Shown in pieces: positions 7,508 through 12,362 of a stretch of 12,362 nt of DNA (position 1 is the stretch's first letter; the number at the start of each line of letters is the position of its first letter). The notes below the pieces were generated by a model that worked only from the letters and a program-made list of their open reading frames with translations, searched no databases and had not been told where the DNA came from. Made by a program: the position numbers and the translations under genes. Origin of the DNA: Actinomycetes bacterium (GTDB taxonomy: Bacteria; Actinomycetota; Actinomycetes; Mycobacteriales; Mycobacteriaceae); assembly GCA_023388385.1 (NCBI GenBank), contig JAEWGK010000149.1:1-12362 (forward strand), given 5' to 3'.

Positions 7508-10318
7508 ATGGACGGCAGGGACCACGGCCCCGGCCCCCGCGGCAAGCTGAAGATCCACCTCGGCGCCGCGCCGGGCGTCGGCAAGACCTGCGCGATGCTC
7601 GCGGAGGCCCACCGCCTGCAGGCGAACGGCTCCGACGTCGTCGCCGGCATCATCGAGGATCACGGCCGCGCCCACACCCGCGCGATGGCCGAGGGGCTGG
7701 AGACCATCCCGCGCCTGCCGGCGCCGGAGGGCTCCGCGGGCGGCGAGCTGGACGTCGACGCCGTCATCGCCCGGCACCCGGACGTCGTGCTGGTCGACGA
7801 GTTCGCGCACTCCAACCCGCAGGGCTCGCCCCACGCGAAGCGCTGGGGCGACGTCGCGGAGATCCTGGACGCCGGCATCGACGTCATTTCCACGATGAAC
7901 ATCCAGCACCTGGAGTCGCTGAACGACGTCGTCGGCAACATCACCGGCGTCGTCCAGCGCGAAACGGTGCCGGACACCGTCGTCCGCGCCGCCGACGAGA
8001 TCGAGCTCGTCGACCTCTCCCCCGAGTTCCTGCGCACGCGCCTGGCGGAGGGCCTGGTCTACCGGCCCGAGCGCATCGGCCCGGCGCTGAACAACTACTT
8101 CCGGCTGGGAAACCTCACCGCCCTGCGCGAGCTGGCCCTGCTGTGGCTGGCCGACCAGGTCGACGACGCCCTGGCCCGCTACCGCGCCGCCGAGCGCATC
8201 ACCGACACCTGGGAAACGCGCGAGCGCGTCGTCGTCGCCGTCTCCGACGAAAGGGACGCGGAGCCGCTCATCCGCCGCGGCCGCCGCATCGCGGCGAAGT
8301 CGTCGGCGGAGCTCATGGTCGTCCACGTCATCGGCGGCGACGGCTTCACCTCCGGCACGCTGCGCACCATGCCCCGCGTGCGGGAACTGGCCTCCGACCT
8401 GGACGCCGACATCCACCAGGTCACCGGCGACTCGGTGCCGGAGGCATTGCTGCAGTTCGCCCGCGGCGCCAACGCCACGCAGCTGGTGCTGGGCACGTCC
8501 CGCCGCTCCCGGTGGGCGCGGCTGCTGCGGGAAGGCACCGCCAACGCCGTCGTCCGCGGCGCCGGGCGCATCGACGTGCACCTGGTGACGCTCGCCGACG
8601 GTGCCTCGGGCTCCTCCCGCCGCCCCGCCCCTCCCGGCCGGCGCCAGCTGGCGCGGTGGGCCCCGGCGATCCTCGCCCCGGCGTTCATCACGTTCCTGGC
8701 CCATCTTGTCGAGCCGGCGCCCGGCGCCGGCGCCCTCGGCGCCATCGCGTCGCTGTTCTTCGCCGTCATCCTCGCGGTGTCGCTGCTGTGCGGCATGTGG
8801 CCTGCGCTGCTGTGCGCCCTGCTGTCGGGGCTGGTGCTGAACTGGTATTTCACGCCGCCGGTGCAGACGTTCACCATCTCCGACCCGGCGAACGCGATGA
8901 CGCTGGGCATCATGCTGGCCACCGCGCTGGCCGTCGCCCTGCTCGTCGACCGGGCGCGGGCGGAGCGCGACGCGGCGGCCGCCGCCTCCCGCGAGGCGGA
9001 CCTGCTGGCGCTGTTCTCCCGCACCGCCCTGTCCGGCGGCGGTCCCGAGGCGCTGCTGGAGAAGACCGGCAAGGTCTTCGGCCACCGCGCCGTCACGGCA
9101 ATCACGGAGGACGGCGCGCTCATCGGTGGCTGGGGCGACGGCGAGGGCGTCGACCTCACCAACGCCCCGCTGTCGCGCGACGAGGCGGACGCCGTCGTCG
9201 AGTCCTCCGACGACTCCGTCGCCCTGCTGCTGGCCGGCAGCAACGTCCGAGCCGACGACCGCGGCATCCTGTCCGTCGTCGCCGACCACCTGGCCGGTCT
9301 GGTCCGCCAGGCCGAGCTGTCGGAGGAGGCGTCCCGCGCCGGAGCGCTGGCCGAGGCCGACGAGCTGCGCCGCGCGCTGCTGTCCGCCGTCGGCCACGAC
9401 CTGCGCACGCCGCTGGCCTCGGCGAAGGTCTCCGTCAGTGCGCTGCGCGCAACCGACGTCGAGTTCTCCGACGACGACCGCGCCGAGCTGCTGGAGACCA
9501 TCGAGGTCAGCGTCGACCAGCTGTCCCGACTGGTGGCGAACCTGCTGGACTCCTCGCGTCTGGCCGCCGGCGCCATCCGCGCCCGCCTGGAGAACGTCCC
9601 GCTGGAGGAGGTCGCCCACCGCGCCGTCGCCGACTGCGCCATCGGCCGCTCCCGCGCGGAGATCGACCGCGTCCGCGTCGACGGCCCGGCGCTGGCCGGC
9701 GTGGTCGCCGTCGCCGACCGCTCCCTGCTGGAGCGCGTCCTGGCGAACCTGGTGGACAACGCCCTGTCCCACGCCCCGGGCTCGCCCATCGAGGTCACGG
9801 GCGAGGAGATCGACGGGTTCGCCGTCGTCACGGTCGCCGACCGCGGTCCGGGCCTGGACCCCGACGGCGGGGACATCTGGGCGCCGTTCCAGCGCCTGGG
9901 GGACAACGGCCCGGCCGGCGGCGTGGGCCTGGGGCTCTCCGTCGTCAGCGGGTTCACCGAGGCGATGGGCGGCTCCGTGGAGTTGACCGGCCGCCCCGGC
10001 GGTGGCGCCATCGCCCGCATCACGCTGCCGGCGGCCGACGCGGACCGATCCCCGACGGAGGACGACGAGACGTCCACACGCATGAGGCCGTTGCCCGACG
10101 CACGCCGCGCGGCACATGACGGCGGCATCCGCGGTGACGTGGCCCGCCGCGAGGTGCGCCGCATCACCCCGTCGGCGCGCGGCACGGTCCGGCGCGCCGT
10201 GCCCGCCGACGACGCTCCGCGCATCACGCCCCGGCACGCCGAGCCACGGGACGCGGATATCCGGGCGGCCGGCGATGATGGCGCCGCCGACACCGCGGAG
10301 AGGAGGATGGACCCGTGA
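7508..10318 (+). CDS. kdpD: K+/turgor sensor histidine kinase KdpD
   Basis: KdpD is the membrane-bound sensor kinase that responds to K+ limitation and osmotic stress and phosphorylates KdpE. The product is 936 aa; E. coli KdpD has 894. Domain order: KdpD N-terminal nucleotide-binding domain (Walker A GAAPGVGKT 19-27; VVLVDEFAHSNPQG 93-106; STMNIQHLESLNDVV 128-142); a universal-stress-protein-like domain (about 240-360); four membrane helices of DUF4118 type (about 384-480); a GAF-like region (about 495-600); HisKA with phosphorylatable H630 in GHDLRTPL; and HATPase_c with N-box LANLVDNALSHAPG (745-758), DRGPG (778-782) and GVGLGLS (805-811). An unusual hydrophilic tail of about 90 residues, rich in R, D, A and P, follows from about 846 and is not part of the known family architecture. 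The gene overlaps kdpE by 4 bases (GTGA). Confidence 0.95.
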   Translation: MDGRDHGPGPRGKLKIHLGAAPGVGKTCAMLAEAHRLQANGSDVVAGIIEDHGRAHTRAMAEGLETIPRLPAPEGSAGGELDVDAVIARHPDVVLVDEFAHSNPQGSPHAKRWGDVAEILDAGIDVISTMNIQHLESLNDVVGNITGVVQRETVPDTVVRAADEIELVDLSPEFLRTRLAEGLVYRPERIGPALNNYFRLGNLTALRELALLWLADQVDDALARYRAAERITDTWETRERVVVAVSDERDAEPLIRRGRRIAAKSSAELMVVHVIGGDGFTSGTLRTMPRVRELASDLDADIHQVTGDSVPEALLQFARGANATQLVLGTSRRSRWARLLREGTANAVVRGAGRIDVHLVTLADGASGSSRRPAPPGRRQLARWAPAILAPAFITFLAHLVEPAPGAGALGAIASLFFAVILAVSLLCGMWPALLCALLSGLVLNWYFTPPVQTFTISDPANAMTLGIMLATALAVALLVDRARAERDAAAAASREADLLALFSRTALSGGGPEALLEKTGKVFGHRAVTAITEDGALIGGWGDGEGVDLTNAPLSRDEADAVVESSDDSVALLLAGSNVRADDRGILSVVADHLAGLVRQAELSEEASRAGALAEADELRRALLSAVGHDLRTPLASAKVSVSALRATDVEFSDDDRAELLETIEVSVDQLSRLVANLLDSSRLAAGAIRARLENVPLEEVAHRAVADCAIGRSRAEIDRVRVDGPALAGVVAVADRSLLERVLANLVDNALSHAPGSPIEVTGEEIDGFAVVTVADRGPGLDPDGGDIWAPFQRLGDNGPAGGVGLGLSVVSGFTEAMGGSVELTGRPGGGAIARITLPAADADRSPTEDDETSTRMRPLPDARRAAHDGGIRGDVARREVRRITPSARGTVRRAVPADDAPRITPRHAEPRDADIRAAGDDGAADTAERRMDP

Positions 10319-11007
10319 CCCGCATCCTCATCGTCGATGACGACGCGCAGCTGCTGCGCGCGCTGCGCATCAACCTGGCGGCCCGCGGCTACGACGTCGT
10401 CACCGCCGTCACCGGCGCGGACGCGCTGCGCCGGGCGTCGGCGGACTCCCCGGACCTGGTCGTGCTCGATCTCGGGCTCCCGGACATCGACGGCGCGGAG
10501 GTCCTGGCGGGCATCCGCGGCTGGTCGGATGTGCCCGTCGTCATGCTCACGGCCCGCTCGGAGCCGCTGCAGAAGGTGGCGGCGCTCGACGGCGGGGCGG
10601 ACGACTACGTCACCAAGCCGTTCAGCATGGAGGAGTTCCTCGCCCGCATCCGCGTGGCACTGCGCCACGCCGACGGCGCCCGACGCGCCGCGAAGACCGT
10701 CGAGGACCCTGTGGTCCACGCCGGGTCCCTGGTCGTCGATCTGGCGGCGACGCGGGTGACGCGCGACGGCGAGGAGGTGCACCTCACCCCGACGGAGTGG
10801 GGCGTGCTGTCGACGCTCGTGCGCGCTGAGGGCCGCCTGGTCCGGCAGAAGGAGCTGCTCGCCGCGGTGTGGGGCCCGGCCTACGTGAAGGAGACCCACT
10901 ACCTGCGCATCTACATGGCGCAGCTGCGCCGCAAGCTCGAGGACGATCCCTCGCATCCCCGGCACCTCATCACCGAGCCGGGCCACGGGCACCGCTTCAT
11001 GGCCTGA
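10315..11007 (+). CDS. kdpE: Response regulator KdpE (OmpR/PhoB family)
   Basis: KdpE is the cytoplasmic transcription activator of kdpFABC, switched on by phosphotransfer from KdpD. The product is 230 aa, normal. The receiver domain (1-120) has the acidic pocket DDD at 8-10, phospho-acceptor D52 (LVVLDLGLPD), T79 and K101 (VTKPF). A winged-helix DNA-binding domain of Trans_Reg_C type (about 135-228) carries LTPTEWGVL, the recognition helix region KETHYLRIYMAQLRRKL and the closing wing EPGHGHRFM. The start is GTG inside the kdpD stop overlap, preceded by GGAGAGGAGG at 10298-10307, which lies within the kdpD reading frame. Its target is presumably the region before kdpF, but no E. coli-like KdpE site is recognisable there. 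Confidence 0.96.
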   Translation: MTRILIVDDDAQLLRALRINLAARGYDVVTAVTGADALRRASADSPDLVVLDLGLPDIDGAEVLAGIRGWSDVPVVMLTARSEPLQKVAALDGGADDYVTKPFSMEEFLARIRVALRHADGARRAAKTVEDPVVHAGSLVVDLAATRVTRDGEEVHLTPTEWGVLSTLVRAEGRLVRQKELLAAVWGPAYVKETHYLRIYMAQLRRKLEDDPSHPRHLITEPGHGHRFMA

Positions 11008-11109
11008 CACACGCTCCCGCCCGGCACGTCGTTTTCGGGCACACCCCTCCACCGCTGTGCGGTCCGGTGGGGCGGCGCGGGCCCGTCGACGCCGGCGCGG
11101 GTTTCCCTC
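11008..11109. other. Gap after kdpE with weak terminator-like structure
   Basis: No gene is present. GCCCG (11019-11023) can pair with CGGGC (11036-11040) around a 12-base loop that includes TTTT. CGGCG (11073-11077) can pair with CGCCG (11090-11094), and the 9-mer CGGCGCGGG is repeated at 11073-11081 and 11093-11101. One of these may end the kdp transcript before the next promoter, but none has the strong stem plus T-run of a classical terminator. Confidence 0.25.
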
Positions 11110-11138
11110 TTGACGACGGGCCGCACCAGCCCTACGGT
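11110..11138 (+). promoter_or_regulatory. Sigma70-type promoter for the GntR-ABC unit
   Basis: TTGACG (11110-11115) and TACGGT (11133-11138) are separated by exactly 17 bases. They match the -35 TTGACA consensus in five of six positions and the actinobacterial TAnnnT -10 core. This is the best promoter in the window. The predicted start of transcription, about 7 bases after the -10 box, falls inside the palindrome at 11139-11152, giving a leader of about 30 bases before the GntR start codon. Confidence 0.7.
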
Positions 11139-11152
11139 TACCTACATAGGTA
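11139..11152. promoter_or_regulatory. Palindromic operator, likely bound by the adjacent GntR protein
   Basis: TACCTA-CA-TAGGTA is a perfect 6-bp inverted repeat around two central bases. It directly abuts the -10 box and covers the predicted transcription start, the classic place for a repressor. GntR-family dimers bind short inverted repeats of this size, and YtrA-type regulators usually control their own operon. That the downstream gene product is the binder is inferred from position. Confidence 0.6.
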
Positions 11153-11176
11153 GTTAACGAGAGAACGGGGAACGAG

Positions 11177-11532
11177 ATGGACGATTCCCGCCCCATCTAC
11201 CGGCGCATCGCGGACACGATCCGTGACGGCGTCGGCGACGGCGCGATACCGGAGGGCGAGCGCGCGCCGTCGACGAACGAACTCGCCGCCTTCCATTCCG
11301 TCAACCCCAACACCGCCGCCCGGGCGCTCACGCTGCTGGCGGACGAGGGGCTGCTCGAGCGCCGCCGCGGCCTGGGCATGTTCGTCGTCGCCGGGGCCCG
11401 AGACCGGGTCCGCGCCGCCCGCCGCGGGAGCTTCGCCGCCGGATTCGTCCGGCCGCTGCTCGCCGAGGCGGCGGCACTCGGCATCACCGCCGACGAACTG
11501 CACCGGATCATCGACGACGAAAGGACCGCGCG

Positions 11533-11536
<4 letters not shown>
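11177..11536 (+). CDS. GntR-family regulator, YtrA subfamily
   Basis: A small DNA-binding repressor of 119 aa. The N-terminal winged helix-turn-helix (about residues 5-72) shows the GntR pattern: PIYRRIADTIRDGV, a GER-A-PSTNELA turn, the recognition segment VNPNTAARAL and the wing LLERRRGLGMFV. The remaining 45 residues are too short for the FadR, HutC or MocR effector domains and match the two-helix dimerisation tail of the YtrA subfamily (SFAAGFVRPLLAEAAALGI). Such proteins usually repress an operon made of themselves plus ABC transporter genes, often responding to cell-envelope stress or antibiotics, and that is the context here: an ATPase gene starts in a 4-base overlap (ATGA). The ATG has a modest purine-rich site (ACGGGGAACGAG) in front. 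The ligand or signal is unknown. Confidence 0.9.

Positions 11537-12362
<826 letters not shown>

Noticed and set aside
6179..10237. 1352-codon - strand open frame across kdpBCD, with similar ones at 4221-6545 and 8179-11196
   Set aside because: They lie wholly opposite genes with full sets of family motifs. Long antisense frames are expected at this GC content because stop codons are rare.

Overview
The window is very GC-rich, and most coding strings end in G or C at the third codon position. It shows a GH13 debranching enzyme, a six-gene kdpFABCDE cluster and a GntR/ABC pair, all on the + strand. This gene content, GC level and sequence style point to a high-GC actinobacterium, most likely Corynebacterium or a near relative. 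The genus is an inference from family memory; no search was run.

Layout. Positions 1-374 are non-coding. They hold a nearly perfect 34-bp inverted repeat (4-37 / 67-100), two short direct repeats (103-118 / 124-139) and a C-rich tandem array (175-235). Next comes glgX (375-2516), a complete glycogen debranching enzyme with all GH13 catalytic motifs. A 230-bp gap follows, with GC-rich hairpins behind glgX and an AT-richer patch with possible leader-RNA structure in front of kdp. From 2747 to 11007 runs a complete kdp locus. It encodes KdpF (30 aa, easily missed), KdpA, KdpB and KdpC, which form the high-affinity ATP-driven K+ pump, then the sensor kinase KdpD and the response regulator KdpE. 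F/A, A/B and D/E overlap by 1 or 4 bases, which indicates one transcription unit with coupled translation; C/D is separated by 129 bases. After a 169-bp gap with a well-formed promoter and a 14-bp palindromic operator candidate comes a short GntR regulator of YtrA type (11177-11536). It overlaps by 4 bases an ABC transporter ATPase (11533 onward) that runs off the right edge.

How the genes work together. KdpD would sense K+ limitation or osmotic/turgor stress and phosphorylate KdpE on D52, and KdpE would switch on kdpFABC. The GntR protein probably represses its own promoter through the operator overlapping the transcription start, and so controls the ABC system, whose permease should lie to the right. 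glgX belongs to glycogen turnover and has no visible mechanistic link to kdp.

I found no strong sign of an undescribed system: no CRISPR array, integrase, toxin-antitoxin pair or defence genes. The points most worth a second look are the 97-bp inverted-repeat element at the left edge, the possible structured leader before kdpF, the long disordered tail on KdpD, the GntR operator, and an ABC ATPase without a recognisable Q-loop glutamine.
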